Part shown: positions 47,474 through 55,233 of the stretch, piece after piece
Numbering within the stretch: position 1 is the first letter of the stretch
How the letters are laid out: every line of letters begins with the position of its first letter
Assembly: GCA_001189155.1 (NCBI GenBank)
Contig: LFCP01000003.1
Coordinates: 1-55,233, forward strand
From: Parcubacteria bacterium C7867-006
Lineage (GTDB): Bacteria; Patescibacteriota; Minisyncoccia; Phycocordibacterales; DATDWN01
Length of the DNA stretch: 55,233 nt
Direction of reading: 5' to 3'
Position numbers and translations under genes: made by a program
Notes under the pieces: model-generated
The model's database searches: none
Told to the model about the DNA's origin: nothing
What the model saw: only the letters and a program-made list of their open reading frames with translations

Positions 47474-49066
47474 ATGCAATATCTAACATTTATCGAAAGA
47501 ATTAAAAGTTTGTTTACAAAAAAAAGAGTTATATGGGGTTCTATTATAGTTCTTATTGTGTTTTTGGGCTGGTTCTTTTTTATTAGAAAAACTGATAATG
47601 CTAAAGTTCAGACTGCAGCAGTTGTAAGAAAAGATATAAAAAGAACAGTTCTAACTACAGGTCAGGTTGTTAGTTCTACAGATCTCAGTTTGAGTTTTCA
47701 GTCTAGTGGAGTTGTTCGAAAAATATATGTGAAGGAGGGGGATAACGTCTCAGCTGGGCAAGTTCTGGCTATATTGGACCAGGGCAATGTTTCAGCTAGT
47801 TTGGAGAGTGCAAAAGGCGCTTTGGCTCAAGCAAAAGCTAACTATGAAAAAGTTAAAGCAGCTGCAACAGCTCAGGATATTGCTGTTAGTCAGGCTGCAG
47901 TTGATTCTGCTAGTGTCACACTAGAGAATGCAAAACAGGATTTGATAAATCAAATTTCTACTTCTTACAACAATGCGAATACAGCTGTTTTGTCTTATAC
48001 AAATATTTTGTATTCAAATCCTCAATCAAATTATCCACAATTTGGAGTTTCTGGCACAGTTCAAACAAATACACAGTTAATTAGTCAGGCAAATAGTGAT
48101 AGAGTTTCTGTAAATAATATTCTTTCTTCTTGGCAGGTTGCGGTAGCTACTTTATCTGAAGATAATTTAGATCAAGTCGCAAATGATTCACTAAAAAATC
48201 TTTTACAAATAAGTAGTTATTTGACCAACATTTTAAATATTCTTACTTCGTACACTCAAATAACATCTGGTGGAAGTCAAACAACTCTCACTACTTATCA
48301 GACAGGAGTAGCTACAGCAAAAAGTACAGTTGATACTTCTTATACAACTATATTAAACGATATTCAGGCAATAAAAACAGCCAGTTATTCTCTAGCTTCA
48401 GCTAAAGCATCATTGGCTTTGAAACAGGCACCAGCAAGACCGGAAGATATTGGTATTGCAGAGGCACAGGTTATGTCAGCTCAAGGGCAATATGATTTAG
48501 CTTTATCTGCTCTAAATAATACAGTTATTGTAGCTCCTGAAAGTGGAACTATTACACAAGTAGACATAAAGCTAGGAGAGCAAGCAACGGCTATGAAAGA
48601 AGTTATTAAACTTCTAAATGTTGGTCAGTTGCATACAGAGGCACAGGTTAGTGAGGCCGATATAGCTTCTATTGTAGTTGGACAGACAATAGATAATACT
48701 TTCGATGCTTTGGGTCCCGATAAGCATTTTCAGAGTAAAGTTCTGACAGTAAATCCTGCATCAACTTTGGTTTCTGGAGTTGTTAATTACAAAATTACAG
48801 GAAGTTTGGAAAATATTCCTGGAGTTAGACCTGGAATGACTTCTAATATGACTATTTTGGTTGCAGAAAAGAAAGACGTTCTTGTTACTCCTTCATCTTC
48901 AATAATAAATCAGGACGGTAAAAAATTTGTCAGAGTGGTTGATGATCCAAAAACAAAAACATATCATCAGGTTGAGGTAGTAGTTGGACTTGAGGCTGAC
49001 GGAGGTGAAGTCGAAGTGCTTTCTGGTTTAACTACAGATAATCAAGTAGTAACCTATGTTAAATAA
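47474..49066 (+). CDS. HlyD/MacA-family efflux periplasmic adaptor
   Basis: VRKIYVKEGDNVSAGQVLAILDQGNVSASLESAKGALAQAKANYE...NTVIVAPESGTITQVDIKLGEQA. Confidence 0.88.
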   Translation: MQYLTFIERIKSLFTKKRVIWGSIIVLIVFLGWFFFIRKTDNAKVQTAAVVRKDIKRTVLTTGQVVSSTDLSLSFQSSGVVRKIYVKEGDNVSAGQVLAILDQGNVSASLESAKGALAQAKANYEKVKAAATAQDIAVSQAAVDSASVTLENAKQDLINQISTSYNNANTAVLSYTNILYSNPQSNYPQFGVSGTVQTNTQLISQANSDRVSVNNILSSWQVAVATLSEDNLDQVANDSLKNLLQISSYLTNILNILTSYTQITSGGSQTTLTTYQTGVATAKSTVDTSYTTILNDIQAIKTASYSLASAKASLALKQAPARPEDIGIAEAQVMSAQGQYDLALSALNNTVIVAPESGTITQVDIKLGEQATAMKEVIKLLNVGQLHTEAQVSEADIASIVVGQTIDNTFDALGPDKHFQSKVLTVNPASTLVSGVVNYKITGSLENIPGVRPGMTSNMTILVAEKKDVLVTPSSSIINQDGKKFVRVVDDPKTKTYHQVEVVVGLEADGGEVEVLSGLTTDNQVVTYVK

Positions 49067-49074
49067 AACAACTA

Positions 49075-49791
49075 ATGCCAATAATACGAACAGAAAATTT
49101 ACAAAAAGAATATTTTAATGAAGGAGTGGGCACCCCAGTTTTGTTCGGTGTTAATTTTACAATGGAAAAAGGAGAGTTTGTTGCTATTATGGGCCCATCT
49201 GGTTCTGGAAAATCTACATTGATGCATATTTTGGGTTTTTTGGATAAAGCAACATCGGGTTTATATGAGTTTGAAGGACAGAATACAAGAAACTTTGATA
49301 AAGATTATTTAGCAAAACTTCGAAATGAAAGAATTGGTTTCGTATTTCAGTCCTTTAACTTATTATCCAGAACAACTGTTTTGGATAATGTAAAACTTCC
49401 TCTTATGTATAGTAATAAAACTAATCACGATGATTTGGCCAAAAAAGCTCTAGCTGATGTTGGTCTGTCTCATCGTTTAGATTTCTACACCAATCAAATT
49501 TCTGGTGGAGAGAAACAACGTGTAGCTATTGCTCGTGCTCTAGTTAATGACCCTGCTGTTATATTTGCAGATGAGCCAACCGGAAACTTGGATTCAAAAT
49601 CTGGTAACGCTGTACTGTCTATTCTGCAGGAGTTAAACAATAAAGGTCACACTATAATACTGGTTACTCATGAGATGGATACAGCAAACCACGCAAAAAG
49701 AATTATTAGAGTAAAGGATGGAATGATTGTTGGTGATGAGTTGGTAAAAAATAGAACTTTCGCTACAGCTGACGGTGAATTGAAAAAATAG
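49075..49791 (+). CDS. MacB/LolD-type ABC transporter ATPase
   Basis: [54 protein letters not shown]. Confidence 0.95.
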   Translation: MPIIRTENLQKEYFNEGVGTPVLFGVNFTMEKGEFVAIMGPSGSGKSTLMHILGFLDKATSGLYEFEGQNTRNFDKDYLAKLRNERIGFVFQSFNLLSRTTVLDNVKLPLMYSNKTNHDDLAKKALADVGLSHRLDFYTNQISGGEKQRVAIARALVNDPAVIFADEPTGNLDSKSGNAVLSILQELNNKGHTIILVTHEMDTANHAKRIIRVKDGMIVGDELVKNRTFATADGELKK

Positions 49792-49804
49792 TTTTTTAAA
49801 TAAA

Positions 49805-51079
49805 ATGGGTTTCATATTTACTATAAAAGCAACGGTAAAAAACTTACTGGCCAGAAAGGGTAGAACTTTTTTGACTATGTTAGGTATTATCATTGGTGTT
49901 GCTGGTGTGATAATTATTATTTCACTTGGTGCAGGTGCGCAGAGCCTTGTATTGGGGCAAGTAAACAAACTCGGAACAAACTTGTTGAGTATTCAGCCAG
50001 GTAAAAGTGACACAAATGGCCCACCTGCACAGGTTTATGGAATTATCATCACAACTTTAGTAGAGGAGGATGCTCAGGCTCTTCGAGCTCAACTGCCGCA
50101 CGCACTTGCTGTAAATGCTTTAGTTCGTGGTATAGGTAGTGTGACATGGCAAAACAAAACAGTTGATACAAATTTTCTTGGAACAGACTCAAGTTATCCT
50201 GATGTTGTTGATTTTACAATGAACTCTGGTGCTTTTATGAATGAAGCAGAGGCTAACAGTGGAGCAAATGTTGTTGTTTTGGGTAAAACTGTTGCAGATT
50301 CACTTTTTAATGGAACTGGAGTTGATCCTATTGGTCAGGTTATAAAGGTAAGAGTTAACTCTGCTGATACCAAAAATCAAAGCTTAGGTGTTCCATTGCG
50401 AGTTGTTGGTGTTGTAAATAAAAGGGGTAGTGCGTTTTTCCAGGATCAGGATGATCAAATATACGTACCTCTTTCTATAGGTCAAAATCAACTTTTAGGA
50501 ATTCACTATTTGCAGGTTATAAACTTAAAAGTAGACAATGCAGATAATATTGATCAGACAATAGAAGATGCAACTCGAGTTCTAAAACAAAGACACCATA
50601 TATTAACAGACGAGAACATTGATTTTACAGTTAGAAATCAAGCTACGGCTATTGGATTACTTACAACAATAACAGATGCTTTAAGTTTATTTTTAACATC
50701 AATGGCTGCTATTTCACTTATTGTTGGTGGAATTGGTATTTTAAATATTATGTTGGTTACAGTGGCAGAGAGAACAAGAGAGATTGGACTTCGAAAAGCG
50801 GTTGGGGCAAAAAATGGAGATATAATGAAACAGTTTTTGCTTGAGTCAGGTATTTTAACTGCCTTGGGAGGAATAATAGGAATAGTTGTTGGGGTTGTTC
50901 TTTCTTATCTTATGGCAGTTCTGATGAAATTTTTAGGATTTGATTGGGATTTTGTAATTTCACTTTGGTCGGTTGTGCTCGCAGTTTCAGTTTCAATTTT
51001 AACTGGAGTTGTTTTTGGTCTCTATCCTTCATATAAAGCATCGAAGTTAGATCCTATCGAAGCATTAAGATACGAATAA
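49805..51079 (+). CDS. MacB-type FtsX-domain ABC permease
   Basis: LLARKGRTFLTMLGIIIGVAGVIIIISLGAGAQ, ISLIVGGIGILNIMLVTVAERTREIGLRKAVGAK. Confidence 0.93.
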   Translation: MGFIFTIKATVKNLLARKGRTFLTMLGIIIGVAGVIIIISLGAGAQSLVLGQVNKLGTNLLSIQPGKSDTNGPPAQVYGIIITTLVEEDAQALRAQLPHALAVNALVRGIGSVTWQNKTVDTNFLGTDSSYPDVVDFTMNSGAFMNEAEANSGANVVVLGKTVADSLFNGTGVDPIGQVIKVRVNSADTKNQSLGVPLRVVGVVNKRGSAFFQDQDDQIYVPLSIGQNQLLGIHYLQVINLKVDNADNIDQTIEDATRVLKQRHHILTDENIDFTVRNQATAIGLLTTITDALSLFLTSMAAISLIVGGIGILNIMLVTVAERTREIGLRKAVGAKNGDIMKQFLLESGILTALGGIIGIVVGVVLSYLMAVLMKFLGFDWDFVISLWSVVLAVSVSILTGVVFGLYPSYKASKLDPIEALRYE

Positions 51080-51080
51080 T

Positions 51081-52325
51081 ATGTTACAACTTATAAAACA
51101 ATCAATAAGAGCACTATCTGCTAATAAAGGCCGAACTATTTTGACCATGCTCGGTATTGTTATCGGTATTGCAACAGTGGTGCTTGTACTTTCTGCTGGT
51201 GCAGGTTTCCGAAGTTTGATTGACTCACAAGTTGCAACACTTGGAACAAATACTCTTTTTATACAAACACGAGTTCCGCCTACAACGAAAAACCGAGCCT
51301 CAAATAGTTCTGGCCCAGGCGGTTCATTTACTGGTGTCACAATAACAAGTTTCAAAGAGCGAGATTTGGATGATATAAAAAAACTTGGAGGAGTAACTGG
51401 TGCATACGGAATAGTTACAGGTCAGGCACCATCTAGTTATAGAAATAATAAAAAGACAGTTATCTACTATGGGGCTGGGGCAGAAAGGTTTAATATAGAT
51501 AGAAGTAAATTGGTTTCTGGAAGATTTTATACTCAGAGCGAGGATAATGGTGGTGCACAAGTTGCGATACTTGGTAGCAACGTAGCAAAGGATTTGTTTG
51601 GGCAGGATGATCCAGTAGGAAAACTTATGCGCATTGGTCCATTGAACTTTTTGGTGGTAGGTGTTTATGAGGCACAGGGAGCATTGAGTGGAAATGATGA
51701 TTTGGTATTTATACCACTTAAAACAGCACAAAAGAAACTTCTAGGAGTTGATTATCTTATGGTTGGTATTGTTGCACTTGATGATATAAATAAAAGCGAC
51801 AGTGTAGCAGAGTCTATAAAACAAGTTATGAGAGATAACCACTCCATAACAAATCCAGACAAAGATGATTTTGAAGTACAAACACAAGCTCAGGCACTCG
51901 AAACATTTAACACAATATTCAGCGGTATCACATATCTACTTATCGCTATTGCCGCTATATCACTTATTGTTGGAGGTGTCGGTATTATGAATATTATGTA
52001 TGTGGTGGTAACAGAGCGAACATCTGAGATTGGTTTGAAAAAAGCTATCGGCGCGAGAGAAAAAGACATTTTAAATGAGTTTTTGGTTGAGGCTGTGTTG
52101 GTAACAATAGCTGGGGGAGTAATAGGTCTTTTGTTCGGAGCCTTTCTTGGTTTTCTTGTTTCTGTTATTGCACAGTCATTTAATATGGAGTGGGCTTTCA
52201 AAGTTCCTCTGTATGCTATCTTTCTAGCGTTCGGAGTTTCTAGTGCTATTGGTATTTTCTTTGGGGTATTCCCAGCACGATCTGCCGCGAAGATGGACCC
52301 GATTGAGGCTTTGAGATACGAGTAG
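51081..52325 (+). CDS. MacB-type FtsX-domain ABC permease (second paralogue)
   Basis: LSANKGRTILTMLGIVIGIATVVLVLSAGAG, ISLIVGGVGIMNIMYVVVTERTSEIGLKKAIGAR. Confidence 0.93.
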   Translation: MLQLIKQSIRALSANKGRTILTMLGIVIGIATVVLVLSAGAGFRSLIDSQVATLGTNTLFIQTRVPPTTKNRASNSSGPGGSFTGVTITSFKERDLDDIKKLGGVTGAYGIVTGQAPSSYRNNKKTVIYYGAGAERFNIDRSKLVSGRFYTQSEDNGGAQVAILGSNVAKDLFGQDDPVGKLMRIGPLNFLVVGVYEAQGALSGNDDLVFIPLKTAQKKLLGVDYLMVGIVALDDINKSDSVAESIKQVMRDNHSITNPDKDDFEVQTQAQALETFNTIFSGITYLLIAIAAISLIVGGVGIMNIMYVVVTERTSEIGLKKAIGAREKDILNEFLVEAVLVTIAGGVIGLLFGAFLGFLVSVIAQSFNMEWAFKVPLYAIFLAFGVSSAIGIFFGVFPARSAAKMDPIEALRYE

Positions 52326-52346
52326 TTTTGTGGTAGTCTTTTTGTT

Positions 52347-53231
52347 ATGTCAGAATACACAATACTTTTGTTTTACAAATATGTTAATATAGAAAACCCT
52401 GAACAGCTCAGGGATGAGCAGAGAGCGCTTTGTGAAAAATTAGGTTTAAAAGGCCGTATAATCGTTGCAAAAGAGGGTATAAATGCCACCGTAGAAGGAA
52501 CTACTGAAGCAACAGATGAATATCTAAAAGCCTATCTTGCTGATCCTCGTTTTGCTGATACACATATAAAAAAGAGTACTGGAACAGGGGACTCGTTTCC
52601 AAAACTTTCAGTTAAGGTTAGAAAAGAAATAGTTTCTTTACATTTGGATAATGATATTAATCCTAATGAGTTAACAGGAGTTCATTTAAAACCAGAAGAG
52701 TTAAAACAATGGTATGAATCTGGAAAGGATTTTGTAGTTGTTGATTTTCGTAATGACTACGAGTTCAAAGTTGGTAGATTTAAAAATTCTGTTATGCCCC
52801 CACTTCAAAACTTTCGAGATATTCCAAAAGCATTGGGCGAGATAGAGGACTTGAAAGACAAAACAGTTCTAACTGTTTGTACTGGTGGTGTTAGATGTGA
52901 AAAAGCTTCAGGACTTTTGAAGCGAGAGGGTTTTAAAGATGTTTATCAGTTAGACGGTGGAATGGTTACGTATATGGAAAAGTTTCCAGGTCAAGAGTTC
53001 GAAGGTTCTTTGTATGTTTTTGATAAACGTATAACAATGACATTTGATCCAGCTGATAAACATAAAGTTATAGGTAAGTGTGAAAAATGTGAGATAGCTA
53101 GTGAGAGATATGTAAATTGTAAAAATCCTAGATGCAACAAACATTTTATATGTTGCGAGGAGTGTTCCGAGGAAGACGGTCGTTCATTCTGTAGTGAGGA
53201 ATGTAGAGAGAAAGTAATGGTTAAAGCATAA
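52347..53231 (+). CDS. trhO: tRNA uridine(34) hydroxylase TrhO / rhodanese-related
   Basis: KEGINATVEGT, rhodanese loop VCTGGVRCEKASGLL, C-terminal Cys cluster CEKCEIASERYVNCKNPRCNKHFICCEECSEEDG. Confidence 0.88.
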   Translation: MSEYTILLFYKYVNIENPEQLRDEQRALCEKLGLKGRIIVAKEGINATVEGTTEATDEYLKAYLADPRFADTHIKKSTGTGDSFPKLSVKVRKEIVSLHLDNDINPNELTGVHLKPEELKQWYESGKDFVVVDFRNDYEFKVGRFKNSVMPPLQNFRDIPKALGEIEDLKDKTVLTVCTGGVRCEKASGLLKREGFKDVYQLDGGMVTYMEKFPGQEFEGSLYVFDKRITMTFDPADKHKVIGKCEKCEIASERYVNCKNPRCNKHFICCEECSEEDGRSFCSEECREKVMVKA

Positions 53232-53233
53232 AT

Positions 53234-54346
53234 ATGTCATACAAAACAGAATGGGATTTAACTCTTTTGTATAAAAATGAGAATGATCCAAAAATAGAGA
53301 AGGAAATACGGGCCGTAGAAAAAGCCACAAAAGCTTTTGAGAAAAAATACATTAGTAAAAATTTTACATCCTCTGCAAAAAGTCTACTAGAAGCCCTAAA
53401 GGATTCTGAAAAATTGGGAGAAATCTTCGGAAAGAGCTTTGATCTCATGAAAGCAACACAAGATTCAGTAGAAAAAAAAGTTGTGTTTGAAACTGGTGGA
53501 GTAGTTCTTGGTAGCAAGTTCTTGCGTGTTATTGTTGCACCAATACTTATAACACAAGATACATCAGAAGAAATAATTGGATATGTATTGTTGATTGAAG
53601 ACATTACCGAAGCAAAAGTGGTAGAGCGTTCTCGAGAAGAATTTTTTGCTATAGCCTCACATGAGCTCCGCACACCACTAACGGCTATTCGTGGAAACAT
53701 GGAGATGCTCCAAGATTTTTGGACAAAACTAAAAGATGCCGAAAAGAAAGAAATGATTGGTGATGCTGTTCTTGGTAGTAAGCGCCTACTTTCCATTGTT
53801 AATGACTTCCTTGATATTTCTCGCCTCGAACAAGGCAAGATTCCACTACACAAAGAGCCGGTGGATATCATCGACACTATTGAAAAATCCCTCCGTGAAA
53901 TGAAAGTGCTCTCGGATTCAAAGAAAATAAAAATTATTTTCAAGAAACCGAATGATTTAGCTCTTTCAATACGCGCAGACGAAGAACGAGTAAAGCAAAT
54001 ACTGATTAACCTTATCAACAATGCATTAACTCATACTGAAAAAGGTACCATCACCCTTTCGGTTGAAAAAACAGAACAGACTGTATCGGTGTCAGTAACT
54101 GACACGGGAACTGGAATACCCCCAGAAAATCAAACACTCCTTTTCCGAAAATTCCAACAAGCGAGCAGCGCAGTACTCAGTCGAGAAGCCACAAAAGGTA
54201 CTGGTCTTGGACTCTATATTTCAAAACTGCTCGTCGAACAAATGGGTGGTACAATAGAGCTGGTAAAGAGTGTACCCAACGAAGGCAGTACCTTTCGCTT
54301 TTCTCTTCCCCTTTCGTCTTCTCCTACTACCACTATTCCTTCCTAA
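53234..54346 (+). CDS. chimeric ORF: oligoendopeptidase F-like N-terminus (about 60 aa) joined to sensor histidine kinase (partial PAS, HisKA, HATPase_c)
   Basis: MSYKTEWDLTLLYKNENDPKIEKEI... resembles M3B PepF start; then FFAIASHELRTPLTAIRGNMEML, NLINNALTHTEKGTI, DTGTGIPPENQ, GTGLGLYISKLLVEQMGG. Confidence 0.75.
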   Translation: MSYKTEWDLTLLYKNENDPKIEKEIRAVEKATKAFEKKYISKNFTSSAKSLLEALKDSEKLGEIFGKSFDLMKATQDSVEKKVVFETGGVVLGSKFLRVIVAPILITQDTSEEIIGYVLLIEDITEAKVVERSREEFFAIASHELRTPLTAIRGNMEMLQDFWTKLKDAEKKEMIGDAVLGSKRLLSIVNDFLDISRLEQGKIPLHKEPVDIIDTIEKSLREMKVLSDSKKIKIIFKKPNDLALSIRADEERVKQILINLINNALTHTEKGTITLSVEKTEQTVSVSVTDTGTGIPPENQTLLFRKFQQASSAVLSREATKGTGLGLYISKLLVEQMGGTIELVKSVPNEGSTFRFSLPLSSSPTTTIPS

Positions 54347-54384
54347 AAAATATGGTACAATAATGAAGTTACGCAATCACCCTT

Positions 54385-54777
54385 ATGGCTACAGAACAAA
54401 AAATATTAATTATTGAGGATGATACTTTTATTAATCGCATTTATAAGCGAGTCTTTAGTCTCTCTGGTTTTGGAATTGAGCTTGCACAAAATGGTGAAGA
54501 GGCTATGGCGAAAATGGAATCGATGAATCCTGCTCCCACTCTTATTATTCTTGATATCATGATCCCAAAAATTTCAGGCTTTGAAGTACTCAAACGTCTC
54601 AAAGGCGATGTTCGGTGGCAGAAAATACCCGTTATTGTTATGACAAATCTTTCTGAAAAAACTGACGAAGAAAAAGCTCTTAATCTCGGAGCATCCCTTT
54701 ACCTCGTGAAAAGCGACCATAATCCCAGAGAAGTGGTACTCAAAGCAAAAGAGTTGATCGACAAACAAATAGTATAG
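54385..54777 (+). CDS. response regulator receiver protein (REC only)
   Basis: KILIIEDDTFINRIYKRVFS...LIILDIMIPKISGFEVLKRL...VIVMTNLSEKTDEEKALNLGASLYLVKSD. Confidence 0.92.
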   Translation: MATEQKILIIEDDTFINRIYKRVFSLSGFGIELAQNGEEAMAKMESMNPAPTLIILDIMIPKISGFEVLKRLKGDVRWQKIPVIVMTNLSEKTDEEKALNLGASLYLVKSDHNPREVVLKAKELIDKQIV

Positions 54778-54807
54778 CGAGAAACAGTGTTGTGTTAGAA
54801 TGAATCT

Positions 54808-55233
54808 ATGAATATTTCTTGGAAAGCTCCCGAACACATGCATACCGAAAAAACATCTGATTGGTTTTGGATGGTTGGTATCGTATCAGCTACTCTTGCA
54901 GTGATCTCAGTACTTCTTGGCAACATCCTTTTTGCAATCCTCATTCTCGTTGGAGTATTTACACTCACCCTCTACAGCATCAAAAAACCTCAAGTGGTCC
55001 ACATTGAACTTCTCCCTACTGGAATTAAAATACACGATCTTGTTTACTTATATACAAATCTTGAATCTTTTTGGATTGAGGAACATGAACTTGCTCCCCG
55101 CATTCTTTTAAAAACAACTAAAAAAATCGCCCCCTATGTCACCGTACTCCTCGGTGACGCCAACCCCGATGAAGTACGAGATGAACTACTTGTCCACTTA
55201 CCTGAAATTAAACACTCTGAACCTTTTTTAGAG
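54808..55233 (+). CDS. two-TM membrane protein, unknown (runs off window)
   Basis: MNISWKAPEHMHTEKTSDWFWMVGIVSATLAVISVLLGNILFAILILVG... open to window end; TAGAAT 6 nt before ATG. Confidence 0.6.
   Translation, partial: MNISWKAPEHMHTEKTSDWFWMVGIVSATLAVISVLLGNILFAILILVGVFTLTLYSIKKPQVVHIELLPTGIKIHDLVYLYTNLESFWIEEHELAPRILLKTTKKIAPYVTVLLGDANPDEVRDELLVHLPEIKHSEPFLE

Noticed and set aside
51324-52360. Antisense ORFs over the permease and similar minus/plus shadow ORFs throughout
   Set aside because: Overlap well-supported genes, no family match, shadow-frame composition
1-55233. CRISPR array, rRNA, transposase or prophage module
   Set aside because: No regularly spaced direct repeats, rRNA motifs, DDE/Ser/Tyr recombinase or capsid genes seen

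Overview
This 55 kb window is AT-rich and gene-dense, with housekeeping content typical of Candidate Phyla Radiation / Patescibacteria (Parcubacteria-like); the taxon is inferred from gene content and style only. Core content includes typA (partial), an ECF sigma factor with a DUF5667 partner, raiA/hpf, fmt-def-priA, two mreB paralogues, mreC/D-mrdA, frr, rseP, proS, greA, lysS, a dcw-type cluster (mraZ-rsmH-ftsL-ftsI-murF), dgkA, a large TraD/TraG-like ATPase, rmuC, rplU, recR, dnaB, cysS, corA, a CTP protease, rplI, rpmA, a MacAB-like exporter, trhO, a histidine kinase and response regulator, plus tRNA-Asn and tRNA-Glu. Main non-routine signals: (1) many core genes have a -10 box (often TGGTATAAT-like) ending only 6-8 nt before the ATG, so they look leaderless, and almost none has a Shine-Dalgarno; (2) scattered among them are visibly GC-richer single-gene cassettes, mostly encoding unknown proteins, each with its own promoter, strong Shine-Dalgarno and intrinsic terminator; (3) a family of long palindromic elements sits just after stop codons, with a conserved inner core, covarying stems and locus-specific outer arms; (4) two or three unclassified structured RNA candidates; (5) a probable chimeric ORF at about 53.42 kb joining an oligoendopeptidase-F N-terminus to a histidine kinase; (6) a triple-repeat CX5C membrane protein with a poly-A frameshift at its 5' end; (7) phased MraZ boxes on the mraZ promoter. 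No CRISPR array, rRNA or transposase was seen. All calls are by reading; no database search was run.
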